Assembly: GCA_902797695.1 (NCBI GenBank)
Contig: CADBTW010000104.1
Location: 1 to 62,404, forward strand
DNA: 62,404 bases
Direction: 5' to 3'
From: an uncultured Sutterellaceae bacterium
Lineage (GTDB): Bacteria > Pseudomonadota > Gammaproteobacteria > Burkholderiales > Burkholderiaceae_F
Below are positions 8,779 to 17,120 of the stretch, piece by piece; position 1 is the stretch's first letter, and every line of letters begins with the position of its first letter. The position numbers and the translations under genes are program-made. The notes under the pieces are model-generated. The model searched no databases. It was not told the DNA's origin and saw nothing but the letters and a program-made list of their open reading frames with translations.

Positions 8779-9924
8779 ATGGCTGACAAAGACTATTACG
8801 AAGTGCTCGGCGTCTCGCGGGACGCCTCTGCCGAAGACATAAAGAAGGCATATCGGCGCCTGGCCATGAAATACCATCCCGACCGGAACCCGGGGGACGA
8901 GACCGCGAAGGAAAAGTTCGAGGAAGTGGGCGAAGCCTATGCCGTGCTTTCCGACTCCCAGAAGCGCGCGGCCTATGACCGGTTCGGCAAGCAGGGGCTG
9001 AACGGCGCCGCAGGCGGCCCGGACATGGGCGGAATGGGCGGCATGAACGGCGCCGACATCTTCGGCAGCGTCTTCGGGGACATTTTCGGCGACATGTTCA
9101 GGGGACAGGGAGCAACAGGACACGCGGGACCCCAGGCCTATCAGGGCGAGGACCTTCAGTACGAGCTCTCGATTTCGCTTGAGGAAGCCGCGAGCGGCGT
9201 GAAGCCTGAAATCCGCGTCCCGGTCTGGGAAACCTGCGGAACCTGCCACGGCACCGGCTGCAGGCCCGGCACTTCGAAGACCCGCTGCCCGCACTGCGGC
9301 GGCCGCGGCACCGTCCGGATGAGCCAGGGGTTCTTCGCGGTCGAGCAGACCTGCCCGAACTGCCACGGAACCGGCGAAGTGATCAAGGATCCTTGCCCGG
9401 ACTGCGGCGGCACGGGACATGTCCGCAAGACGAAGACCCTGCAGGTCAACATTCCCGCTGGCATCGACAACGGCCAGCGCATCCGCCTTTCCGGAATGGG
9501 CGGCCCGGGCGTGAACGGCGGTGCCTCCGGAGACCTCTACGTCGTGGTTCACGTGAAGCAGCACGAGATCTTCCGCCGCGATGGCGCGAACCTCTACGTG
9601 GACCAGCCGATTTCCTTCGCTCTCGCGGCACTCGGCGGCGAGCTCTCCGTCCCCAGCCTCACGGGCGAGTCGAAGATCACGATTCCGGAAGGAACCCAGA
9701 CCGGACAGGTCTTCAGGCTTCGCGGCAAGGGCGTGAAGAGCCTCCGCACGGGTGCGATGGGCGACCTGTACTGCCGAGTTTACGTGGAGACCCCGGTGAA
9801 CCTCACTTCGACCCAGAAGAAGCTGCTCCGTGAATTCAGCGACGCGGTTTCCTCGAATGAGGCGAAGCATTCCCCGAAGAGGCAGGGATTCCTTGACCGC
9901 GTGAAGAAGCTCTTCTCAGACTGA
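8779..9924 (+). CDS. dnaJ: Co-chaperone DnaJ (Hsp40, type A)
   Basis: DnaJ delivers unfolded clients to DnaK and stimulates its ATPase. The 381-residue protein has a J domain with the invariant HPD (KYHPDRNPG), then a Gly/Phe/Met-rich linker (about 75-120). Next come four zinc-binding CxxCxGxG repeats ([32 protein letters not shown]), and last the C-terminal substrate-binding domains. I find no RpoH promoter of its own in the 183-nt gap, so it probably depends on read-through from dnaK. A strong terminator follows. Confidence 0.98.
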   Translation: MADKDYYEVLGVSRDASAEDIKKAYRRLAMKYHPDRNPGDETAKEKFEEVGEAYAVLSDSQKRAAYDRFGKQGLNGAAGGPDMGGMGGMNGADIFGSVFGDIFGDMFRGQGATGHAGPQAYQGEDLQYELSISLEEAASGVKPEIRVPVWETCGTCHGTGCRPGTSKTRCPHCGGRGTVRMSQGFFAVEQTCPNCHGTGEVIKDPCPDCGGTGHVRKTKTLQVNIPAGIDNGQRIRLSGMGGPGVNGGASGDLYVVVHVKQHEIFRRDGANLYVDQPISFALAALGGELSVPSLTGESKITIPEGTQTGQVFRLRGKGVKSLRTGAMGDLYCRVYVETPVNLTSTQKKLLREFSDAVSSNEAKHSPKRQGFLDRVKKLFSD

Positions 9925-9973
9925 ATCGGATTGTTCCTGCGGTGGATCAGGAACTGAAAAACGGCTAAGCCAC

Positions 9974-10021
9974 AAAAAAAGCGGCGCCCTTTCCTGCAGG
10001 CGGAAAAGGCGCCGCTTTTTC
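9974..10021. terminator. Bidirectional intrinsic terminator after dnaJ and the efflux locus
   Basis: A run of A, then GCGGCGCC with further pairing through CTTTTCC/GGAAAAG-type bases, then GGCGCCGC followed by TTTTT. It works as a terminator on both strands and separates dnaJ (+) from the MFS gene (-). Confidence 0.85.
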
Positions 10022-10051
10022 GCCCCTGGATGGGAAAGCGGCCGAACCGGA

Positions 10052-11260
10052 TCAGAGCCGGAGCGGCTCCCCTTCGGGAGAAGCAGGTTCGGACCTGATA
10101 AATCGTTCCACAAGGACGCTCGCAGCAAAAGCGAGCACTCCTGAGGAGGCGAGGGCAATTGCGGTAGAAATCCTGATATCCCCGAAGCCGACGAGAGGTG
10201 AAACGATTCCCCCCGAAAAGAATCCCGCGGCGCCGAGAATGGCTGACGCTGCCCCAGCCTGTTTCCTTTGCCGCGACATGGCGAGGGTCGCCGCGGTCGG
10301 GAAAGTGAAGCCAAGTGTAACGAGGCCTCCGGAAAGAAGCGCTTCGAAAAGCCAGAACGGGGCACCGAGGACCAAGGCGGTCCCGGCGAGGATTGAAAAG
10401 GCGAGGAGAACCAACGAACTGCGGCGGAGGACCTTCTCCGGGCGAGTCATTCTGGAAGCCAAAGCCGCTCCGATCCCGATCCCGCAGGCGTTCAGTCCGA
10501 AGCAGATCCCGAAGCCAAGCCCGGTAAGGCCATAGATTTTCTGGAAAATGAAGGGCGAGGAAGAAATGTAGGCGAAAAGGACGCAGAACGCAAAGCACTG
10601 CTGCAGGATGATGAGCGCGAAACCATGGTCCGAAAACACCTTCGGAAGGGAGGCGACGGCGGCGAGAGGGCTTCTGGGGTTCCGGCGGACGGGGTCCAGC
10701 GTTTCCGGAATCCTCACGCTCATCACAAGGAGTGCGGCACCGATCAGCGTCAGGAGAACGAAGATGCCCCGCCAGTCCGTCACAGTGATGAGAAGCGCTC
10801 CGATCACCGGGGCCGTGGCGGGGGCGATTCCGTTCACGGCGCCCATCGTTCCCATCGCGGACATCAGCTCCTTTCCGGAAAAGAGATCGGTCGCGATTGA
10901 GCGCGAAAGCACGATGCCGCTTGCTCCGGCAACGCCCTGTAGAAAGCGGAGAACGAGGAACGACTCAATGTTCGGGGAAAAGATCGCGGTTGCCGTGATG
11001 ACGACGAACGCGACAAGTGACAGGAGCAGTGGTTTCTTCCTTCCGCAGTGGTCGGATACGGGGCCGATGAGGAGCTGCCCCACCGCGAGCCCCGCCATGC
11101 TAGCTGTGAGCCCAAGCTGGACCAGGGAAGCGCTTGTGGCGAAATACTCTGCCTGGTCCGGAAGCGATGCGAGGTAAAGGTCAGTGACATACGGGCCGAA
11201 GGCGGTCAGCAGCCCGAGAGTCCACAACAGGTAAGTTTTCGAGATGCCCATGGCGAGCAT
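10052..11260 (-). CDS. Bcr/CflA-family MFS drug efflux transporter
   Basis: A 402-residue inner-membrane antiporter with twelve predicted membrane segments. MFS motif A appears as GPVSDHCGRKKPLLLS between TM2 and TM3, and motif C-like GGIAPATAPVIGALL-type sequence (here GAVNGIAPATAPVIGA) in TM5, as in 12-TM drug/H+ antiporters of the Bcr/CflA group. Substrate unknown. Two in-frame ATGs compete (11260 and 11251); neither has a clear ribosome-binding site. It starts only about 30 nt after the outer-membrane factor gene on the same strand, so it may be the last gene of the efflux operon, which would then end at the terminator at 9974-10021. Confidence 0.88.
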   Translation of the reverse strand: MLAMGISKTYLLWTLGLLTAFGPYVTDLYLASLPDQAEYFATSASLVQLGLTASMAGLAVGQLLIGPVSDHCGRKKPLLLSLVAFVVITATAIFSPNIESFLVLRFLQGVAGASGIVLSRSIATDLFSGKELMSAMGTMGAVNGIAPATAPVIGALLITVTDWRGIFVLLTLIGAALLVMSVRIPETLDPVRRNPRSPLAAVASLPKVFSDHGFALIILQQCFAFCVLFAYISSSPFIFQKIYGLTGLGFGICFGLNACGIGIGAALASRMTRPEKVLRRSSLVLLAFSILAGTALVLGAPFWLFEALLSGGLVTLGFTFPTAATLAMSRQRKQAGAASAILGAAGFFSGGIVSPLVGFGDIRISTAIALASSGVLAFAASVLVERFIRSEPASPEGEPLRL

Positions 11261-11290
11261 TATAGGTAGCGGACTTGCCTGCTTTGCCTG

Positions 11291-12688
11291 TCAGGACTCC
11301 GGGGTGCCCCTTCCCGCGCCAAGGGCGAGGTTAAGCGAGATGAAGCTTTCGAGCGTTGCGAGCTTTGCGGACTCGTGGGCGACGGAGGCATCGTTCAGAG
11401 CCCTTTGGGCTGTGAGGAGCGCGAGGAAGCTTCCGCTTCCGTGCTGGTATCGGCTTTGGGCGTTTTTGACCGCACTGCGGGCCGAGTTGAGCGCGGCAAG
11501 CCTGCTTCGCTCCGCTTCCCTTGAGTACTGGATTGAGGAAAGGGCGTCCCGGACGTCGGCGTACGCAGTTTCCGCCGCGAGCCGATAGGCTTCGAGCGCA
11601 CCGGCTTCAACCGCCTTCGAACGGTCGTATTCGGCGCTTCGCCTTCCGGCATCGAATATCGGGAGGTCGAGGCTGATTCCGGCGGACCAGATCCCCTTCG
11701 AGAAGAGGGCGCCGAGGGTGCGGGACTGGGTTCCGGCAGAGCCGGTGAGGGAAATGGATGGGAAAAACGCCGCATAGGCGACGGCGACCGACGCGTGCGC
11801 CGACTGGAGCGTCGAAGCTGCGGCCCTCACGTCAGGACGGTTCTGGAGAAGTTCGCTCGGGATTCCCGGCCGTACGGACGGAGCAGAGGGAAGAGGACCG
11901 TTCGCTTCAGGAAGAGCGAGTTCGGGATCCGCGGTGAGAAGCGCGAGCGCGTGCAGGGCGAGGTCCGCGGCCAGTTTCCGGTTTGCGAGGGCGGCCTCTG
12001 CGGTCGCCACGTCGGATCGTGCCGTCTCGGCGTCTGTCGGAGTTGCCGTCCCGGCGGAGAGCTTCGCGTCGGTGATCTCGGATGTTTTCCGCATGATTTC
12101 GAGGTTGCTTTCCGAAATCCGGATCATTTCCCTCGCGTTGAGCAGTGCGAGGTACTGTCGCGCGATGCTGCCGGAGAGCGAGAGCCGTACGGCGCGGGAC
12201 GCCCAAAGCTTCGAGTCGGCGGCCGCGATGGCGGCTTCCCTCTCATTCCGGTTCCTGCCCCAGAAGTCGAGTTCCCAGGACGCGGCGGCAGCGATTTTCG
12301 CCGTGCGTGAGGTTTGGCTTTTGCCGCTTGTCGAGCTCACTGTCCGGCCCCAAGAATAGCCGGCGCCGAGGTCCACGTACGGATACAGGTCGGCGCCGAC
12401 CGCACGGGCTTCCGCACGTGCCGCTTCCAGCGCCGCAAGCGCGGACCGCATGCTGTGCGAGCGGCTGAAGCCCTTCTCAATAAGAGTGGTCAGCTCCGGG
12501 ATTCCGAGGTCGACCCACCAGTTGTCCCGGGCCGAAGCGGCGCTGCCGGTGATGTCCGGTGCGTTCCACGCGGCGGGGAGAGACGCTCTTTCCCTGGGAA
12601 GCGTTTCAGGAAGTCCCGGAGGATTTGTCATGCAGGAGGGAAGGCCGAAGGCGGCGGCTGCCGCGAGGATCAGAGTGCGCCTTTTCAT
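11291..12688 (-). CDS. Outer-membrane efflux factor, lipoprotein (NodT/OprM type)
   Basis: Outer-membrane channel of a tripartite efflux pump. The 465-residue product starts with a lipoprotein signal peptide whose lipobox is LPSC, so Cys19 should be lipidated. It continues with the duplicated OEP repeat architecture of long amphipathic helices (for example AALEAARAEARAVGADLYPYVDLGAGYSW and the later RPDVRAAASTLQSAHASVAVA, given here as landmarks). The ATG overlaps the RND gene's stop by four bases (ATGA), indicating translational coupling. Homologous in type to OprM/CusC rather than to TolC, which is not a lipoprotein. Confidence 0.92.
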   Translation of the reverse strand: MKRRTLILAAAAAFGLPSCMTNPPGLPETLPRERASLPAAWNAPDITGSAASARDNWWVDLGIPELTTLIEKGFSRSHSMRSALAALEAARAEARAVGADLYPYVDLGAGYSWGRTVSSTSGKSQTSRTAKIAAAASWELDFWGRNRNEREAAIAAADSKLWASRAVRLSLSGSIARQYLALLNAREMIRISESNLEIMRKTSEITDAKLSAGTATPTDAETARSDVATAEAALANRKLAADLALHALALLTADPELALPEANGPLPSAPSVRPGIPSELLQNRPDVRAAASTLQSAHASVAVAYAAFFPSISLTGSAGTQSRTLGALFSKGIWSAGISLDLPIFDAGRRSAEYDRSKAVEAGALEAYRLAAETAYADVRDALSSIQYSREAERSRLAALNSARSAVKNAQSRYQHGSGSFLALLTAQRALNDASVAHESAKLATLESFISLNLALGAGRGTPES

Positions 12689-15600
12689 TTCCCGATCTCC
12701 TCTTTTCCCGGAGCGGCCTTCGGCCCTGCCTTGTTCCCTTTCCGCCATGCGGCAAACCACGTGAAGAAGACCGGGACGAAGACCGTCGCAACGAAGGTCG
12801 ACGCGATCATGCCCCCGAACACGCCGGTTCCCATCGACTGCCGGGCCATGGCGCCCGCTCCCGTCGCGATGACGAGCGGGAAGATGCCGAGAACGAAGGC
12901 GAGCGACGTCATGACGATCGGCCGCAGGCGTATCCGGGCGGCGAAGAGCGCGGCTTCGACAGGCGGCACGCCCTGTGCCATTTTCTGGAGGGCGAACTCG
13001 ATGATGAGGATCGCGTTTTTCGCTGAGAGCCCGATCAGGACAAGGAGGCCGATCTGGAAATAGATGTCGTTGCTGAAGCCCCGGCACTCGAGCGAAGCGA
13101 AGGCGCCGAGCAGGGCGAACGGAAGCGCGAAGACCACGGCGATCGGCATCGACCAGCGCTCGTAGAGCGCGGCGAGGATCAGGAAGACGACGAGGATTCC
13201 GAAGGCGAAGGCGGTTGTGGAGGAGCTTCCGATCCTCTTCTCCTGCCACGCCTGGTCCACCCAGGAGACCGCGTACCCTTCGGGGAGCACTTTCTCTGCC
13301 GTCTCCTCCACGATCCGGATCGCTTCTCCGGAGCTCACACCCTGGGAGGCGGCTCCCATGAACCGCGCCGCGAGGAATCCGTTCAGGCGGTTCATGCTGA
13401 TCGGGCCTGCGGTCCGCTTGACGGAAATGAGGGTGGAAAGCGGAACCATGGATCCGTCCGACGCACGGACCCAGGCCCGTCCGAGATCTTCGGGCGTCAT
13501 CCTGTAGGACTCGTCCGCCTGCACGATCACCCGGAGCAACTTCGAATTCCGCGGGAAGTCGTTCACATAGGTGCTTCCCATCAGCGTGCTCAGCGTGTTG
13601 TAAACCTGAGCGACCCCGACACCCATGGCGACCGCCTTTTCCTCATCGACGCTTACGGAAAGCTGCGGGGATTCGGCCTGCAGGAATCCCCTGATCGAGG
13701 TGAGTTCGGGCCTCGCGCGAAGCGCGGCGACGAATTCATCCGACACGGCCTGCAGGGCCTTGGGGTCGTCGTTCCCGCGGGCTTCGATGTAGCCCGTGAA
13801 GCCGTTCGCGCTTCCGAGCCCCGGGATCGCCGCCGGCAGGTTGGCCGTGCCTACCGCATCCGTCCGGGAGGCCGCAATCTTCTGCATCATCCCGCGGATT
13901 TCCTGCGCGGAGACGGTCCGGTCTTCCCAAAGCTTCAGCTTCGCAGTGACGGAGCCAACGTCAGGCCGGAAATCGCTCGTCATCGCGTCGCGGCCGGATT
14001 CGGTCAGCACGGACTCCATTCCGGGTAGCTTCTCCACCTTCTTCCCAACCGCCTCGATCAGGCGTTCGGTCCGGGGAAAGGCCGCGCCGTCAGGAAGCCT
14101 CAGCACCATGCGGACCAGCCCCTGGTCCTCGGTTGGCACGAATGATGTCGGGGTGATCCGGGAGAGTTCCCAAGCCCCTGCGCTCACGAGCACGAGGATC
14201 ACCGCGCAGACGGCGCCGTGCGAAAGCGTGAGGCAGACGATTCGCGTGAAGAGGTCGGTGAAGCGCTGGAATCCCTTGTTGAAGAACTGGAAGACGAGGG
14301 GTTTTCCCTTCCGTTCCGAGACTGGCCTCAGGAAGAGAGCGCAGAGGGCGGGCGTGAGAGTGAGGGCGTTGAACCCCGAGATCACGACAGCCATCGCGAC
14401 CGTCACGGCGAACTGTCGGTAGAGTTCGCCCGCCATGCCGCCGAGGAACGCGACCGGAATGAAGACCGAGGAGAGGACGAGGACGATCGCGACGAGCGCC
14501 CCGGCCACTTCCTTCATCGCCGCCACGGCGGCTTCACGCGGCGCCATGCCCTTTGTCGTCATCAGGCGGTCGACGTTCTCGAGGACCACGATCGCGTCGT
14601 CCACCACGATGCCGATCGAGAGGGTCATCGCGAAGAGCGTGAGCGTGTTGATCGAGAACCCGCAGAGCCAGAGGCCAGCCGTGCAGCCGATCAGGGACAC
14701 TGGAACCGAAATCATCGGGATCAGCGTCGCGCGCCATGACTGCAGGAAGAGGAATACGACGGCGAGGACGAGGAGGAACGCTTCCCCGATTGTCGTCACG
14801 ACTTCGCGAAGCGAGGCCTTCACGAAGACCGTGGTGTCGTCCGTGATGCTGTAGGTGAGCTTTCCCTTTGGGAAATGCGCCTTCAGCTCTTCCATTTTCG
14901 CCTTGACGGCGTTCGCGGCTGCAAGCGCGTTCCCGCCCGACTGCAGGAAGACGCCGATGTTCGCGGCAGGCGCGCCGCTCATTTCGGTATGGAACTCGTA
15001 GTTCCGCCGTCCGACCTCGACCCGGGCGACGTCCCTCAGGTGGATCACGCCGAGCTCGGGGTCGCTCCGAATCACTATCCTCCCGAACTGTTCCGGGTTC
15101 ACGAGCTGCCCGCGGCCGGTCACGGTGTAGAAGAGCTGCTGGGAGTCAGGGGTTGGAGCCGTGCCGGTCCGGCCGACGCCGTACTGCGTGTTCTGGGCCG
15201 AGATCGCGCTCGTAATGTCAGTGGTTGTCACGCGGAGCTTCGCCATCCGGAGGGGATCCACCCAAACCCGCATGGCGGACTCGACGTTGCCGAAGATCAT
15301 CACGTCGCCGATGTCCGGAACGCGCTTCAGGTCATCAAGGATGTTCACGTTCGCGTAGTCCGCCATGTCAAGCGGGGACATGCTGCGGTCAGGCGAGGTG
15401 AGGATCACGCGGAGCAGGTTGTCGCTGCTTCTCTTCCTCACCGAAACGCCGACATTTCGCACGGCCTGTGGGAGCTTTCGTTCGGCGGTTCGCACCCGGT
15501 TGTTGATCTCGAGGACGGCATCGTTCGGGTCGGTGCCGACTTCGAACGTGCACCGGATGCGGACTTCACCGCTCGAACGAAGCGTCGTCGTGTAGTAGAG

Positions 15601-15828
15601 GAGCCCCTGGATGCCGGAAAGCTGCGCCTCGATCGGCTGCGCCACCGTGCGCGACAGGGTCTGGATGTCGGCACCGTCGTAGGACGCGCTGATCATCACG
15701 GACGGGGGCGTGATGTTCGGGTACTGGGATACCGGTAGCACGCGAATGGAAATGATGCCGCTAAGCACGATCAGGATCGCCATGACGGTGGCGAAGATCG
15801 GCCTCTTGATGCAGAACTGGGACAGCAT
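12685..15828 (-). CDS. RND multidrug efflux permease (HAE1 family)
   Basis: Proton-driven inner-membrane pump of the AcrB/MexB class; 1047 residues is the standard length. It begins with the typical IKRPIFATVMAI first helix. TM4 contains the proton-relay Asp pair in GIVVDDAIVVLEN, and TM10 contains the conserved Lys in LIGLSAKNAILIIEFA. Both large periplasmic porter loops are present. It lies between the adaptor gene (21 nt upstream) and the outer-membrane factor gene (4-nt overlap). The substrate range cannot be read from sequence, and no TetR- or MarR-type regulator lies beside it. Confidence 0.95.
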   Translation of the reverse strand: MLSQFCIKRPIFATVMAILIVLSGIISIRVLPVSQYPNITPPSVMISASYDGADIQTLSRTVAQPIEAQLSGIQGLLYYTTTLRSSGEVRIRCTFEVGTDPNDAVLEINNRVRTAERKLPQAVRNVGVSVRKRSSDNLLRVILTSPDRSMSPLDMADYANVNILDDLKRVPDIGDVMIFGNVESAMRVWVDPLRMAKLRVTTTDITSAISAQNTQYGVGRTGTAPTPDSQQLFYTVTGRGQLVNPEQFGRIVIRSDPELGVIHLRDVARVEVGRRNYEFHTEMSGAPAANIGVFLQSGGNALAAANAVKAKMEELKAHFPKGKLTYSITDDTTVFVKASLREVVTTIGEAFLLVLAVVFLFLQSWRATLIPMISVPVSLIGCTAGLWLCGFSINTLTLFAMTLSIGIVVDDAIVVLENVDRLMTTKGMAPREAAVAAMKEVAGALVAIVLVLSSVFIPVAFLGGMAGELYRQFAVTVAMAVVISGFNALTLTPALCALFLRPVSERKGKPLVFQFFNKGFQRFTDLFTRIVCLTLSHGAVCAVILVLVSAGAWELSRITPTSFVPTEDQGLVRMVLRLPDGAAFPRTERLIEAVGKKVEKLPGMESVLTESGRDAMTSDFRPDVGSVTAKLKLWEDRTVSAQEIRGMMQKIAASRTDAVGTANLPAAIPGLGSANGFTGYIEARGNDDPKALQAVSDEFVAALRARPELTSIRGFLQAESPQLSVSVDEEKAVAMGVGVAQVYNTLSTLMGSTYVNDFPRNSKLLRVIVQADESYRMTPEDLGRAWVRASDGSMVPLSTLISVKRTAGPISMNRLNGFLAARFMGAASQGVSSGEAIRIVEETAEKVLPEGYAVSWVDQAWQEKRIGSSSTTAFAFGILVVFLILAALYERWSMPIAVVFALPFALLGAFASLECRGFSNDIYFQIGLLVLIGLSAKNAILIIEFALQKMAQGVPPVEAALFAARIRLRPIVMTSLAFVLGIFPLVIATGAGAMARQSMGTGVFGGMIASTFVATVFVPVFFTWFAAWRKGNKAGPKAAPGKEEIGK

Positions 15829-15849
15829 GGCGAATGGCTCTCCCCGTGG

Positions 15850-16992
15850 CTACGCGGCTGGGGCCGAGGCTGAGGCGGCGGAGCCGGACGTTGTCGTCGG
15901 TTTGCTTCCGGACTCCCTTTCCTTCGCGGCTTTCCCGTCCTGAAGCCGCAGGATCTGGTCCGTGATCACCAGGTCCCCGGGCTTGAGTCCGCTTCTCACG
16001 ATCCAGTCCGTATCGTTCCAGGGGCCAACCGTCACGGCGGTTCTCTTCGCCTTTCCGTCCTTCAGGACATAGACGGCGTAGGTGCCGTCTGAAAGCTGCA
16101 GGACGGCGGACTGCGGAACGCGGAACACCTGCTTCTCGGTCCCCGTCTGGAGCCTCACGCGGACGTATTGCCCTGAGAGCAGCCTTTCGGGCTGGTCGAG
16201 CTTCGCTCGGAACTGCCGGGTTCCGAGATCCGGGTCCACCGACTGGGACACGTAGTCGAGATGCGCCTTGAGCCTTGAGCCCGACGCATTCACGACTTCG
16301 ACTCTGCTCGCGCGGGTGATTGCCGCGTCCTTCAGGTCGCGGTCGCTCATGGAGAAGACCACCTTGAGGTCGCCTTTCTGCGTCAGCGTCGCAAGCAGCG
16401 TCGACTGGGCCGAGACAAGCGCCCCCGGGTTCACGAGGGAAATGCCGGCGACGCCTGCGGAAGGCGCCGTGATCCTCGTGTGCGAAAGGGCGACCCGGGA
16501 GGATTCGACCCGAGCATCCGCGCTCTGGAGCGCGGCGCGGGCGACCTTTTCAGCGCTCACCGCGTCGTCAAGCTCCTTCTGGGGGACAGCTTGGGAAGCG
16601 GAAAGGCGCCTGGTGCGCTCAAGCTCCCGCTCGCTCTGCTCAAGCTGCGCGAACGCCTGGGCCCTTGCGGCCGTGGCCGCCCTCAGGTCCGCTTCGAATG
16701 GTGCGGGGTCGATCAGGAACAACAGCTGACCGGGCTTCACGGAAGCGCCTTCCGAGTAGGCGAGTTTTTTCAGGATTCCGGAAACCTGGGAACGGATTTC
16801 GACCTGGGAAGAGCCTTCCGTCCGCCCCATCACCTCGCGCCATTCAGGAACATCCTCAGGGGTTGCCGCGATGGTGCTGACGACAACCGGCTTCTGGGCC
16901 GGGTTTTTCTGTTCGGCCTTTTTCGTGCAGCCTGCGGCGATGATCGCCGAGAGTGCCGCGATGAGTACTGTGCTGATGATCTTGTGGGGCAT
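15850..16992 (-). CDS. RND efflux periplasmic adaptor lipoprotein (AcrA/MexA type)
   Basis: Membrane-fusion protein linking the RND pump to the outer-membrane channel. The 380-residue product has a lipoprotein signal (lipobox IAAGC). Next come the first lipoyl half (VEIRSQVSGILKKLAY), a helical hairpin around residues 100-165, the second lipoyl half (LSHTRITAPSAGVAG) and the beta-barrel and membrane-proximal domains. A low-complexity Ser/Ala/Thr tail ends the protein. It is the first gene of the efflux operon. Its ribosome-binding site lies in a small hairpin directly upstream of the ATG. Confidence 0.93.
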   Translation of the reverse strand: MPHKIISTVLIAALSAIIAAGCTKKAEQKNPAQKPVVVSTIAATPEDVPEWREVMGRTEGSSQVEIRSQVSGILKKLAYSEGASVKPGQLLFLIDPAPFEADLRAATAARAQAFAQLEQSERELERTRRLSASQAVPQKELDDAVSAEKVARAALQSADARVESSRVALSHTRITAPSAGVAGISLVNPGALVSAQSTLLATLTQKGDLKVVFSMSDRDLKDAAITRASRVEVVNASGSRLKAHLDYVSQSVDPDLGTRQFRAKLDQPERLLSGQYVRVRLQTGTEKQVFRVPQSAVLQLSDGTYAVYVLKDGKAKRTAVTVGPWNDTDWIVRSGLKPGDLVITDQILRLQDGKAAKERESGSKPTTTSGSAASASAPAA

Positions 16993-16995
16993 GAC

Positions 16996-17011
16996 AGACC
17001 TTTGGAGGTCT
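16996..17011 (-). promoter_or_regulatory. Hairpin overlapping the ribosome-binding site of the efflux adaptor gene
   Basis: On the - strand AGACCT, loop CCAA, AGGTCT lies four bases before the ATG; the AAAGG ribosome-binding sequence spans the loop and 3' arm. Folding would hide the site. This is inference from sequence only. Confidence 0.4.
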
Positions 17012-17074
17012 CCGGAGGGGTGGAGGCGCCGCAGCTTGAATTGTACTGGCGCCGGGAGCGGCCTTCCTGCAGCG

Positions 17075-17103
17075 CCGACTGCTTTGCTTTTCTTTACAGT
17101 CGG
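17075..17103 (-). promoter_or_regulatory. Inverted repeat upstream of the efflux operon
   Basis: CCGACTG and CAGTCGG are separated by 15 A- or T-rich bases, about 85-110 nt before the adaptor gene and just past the aminopeptidase P stop. No clean T run follows on the - strand, so an operator is as likely as a weak terminator of the gene upstream. Confidence 0.35.
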
Positions 17104-17120
17104 TGCCGTGAAGAGAACGT

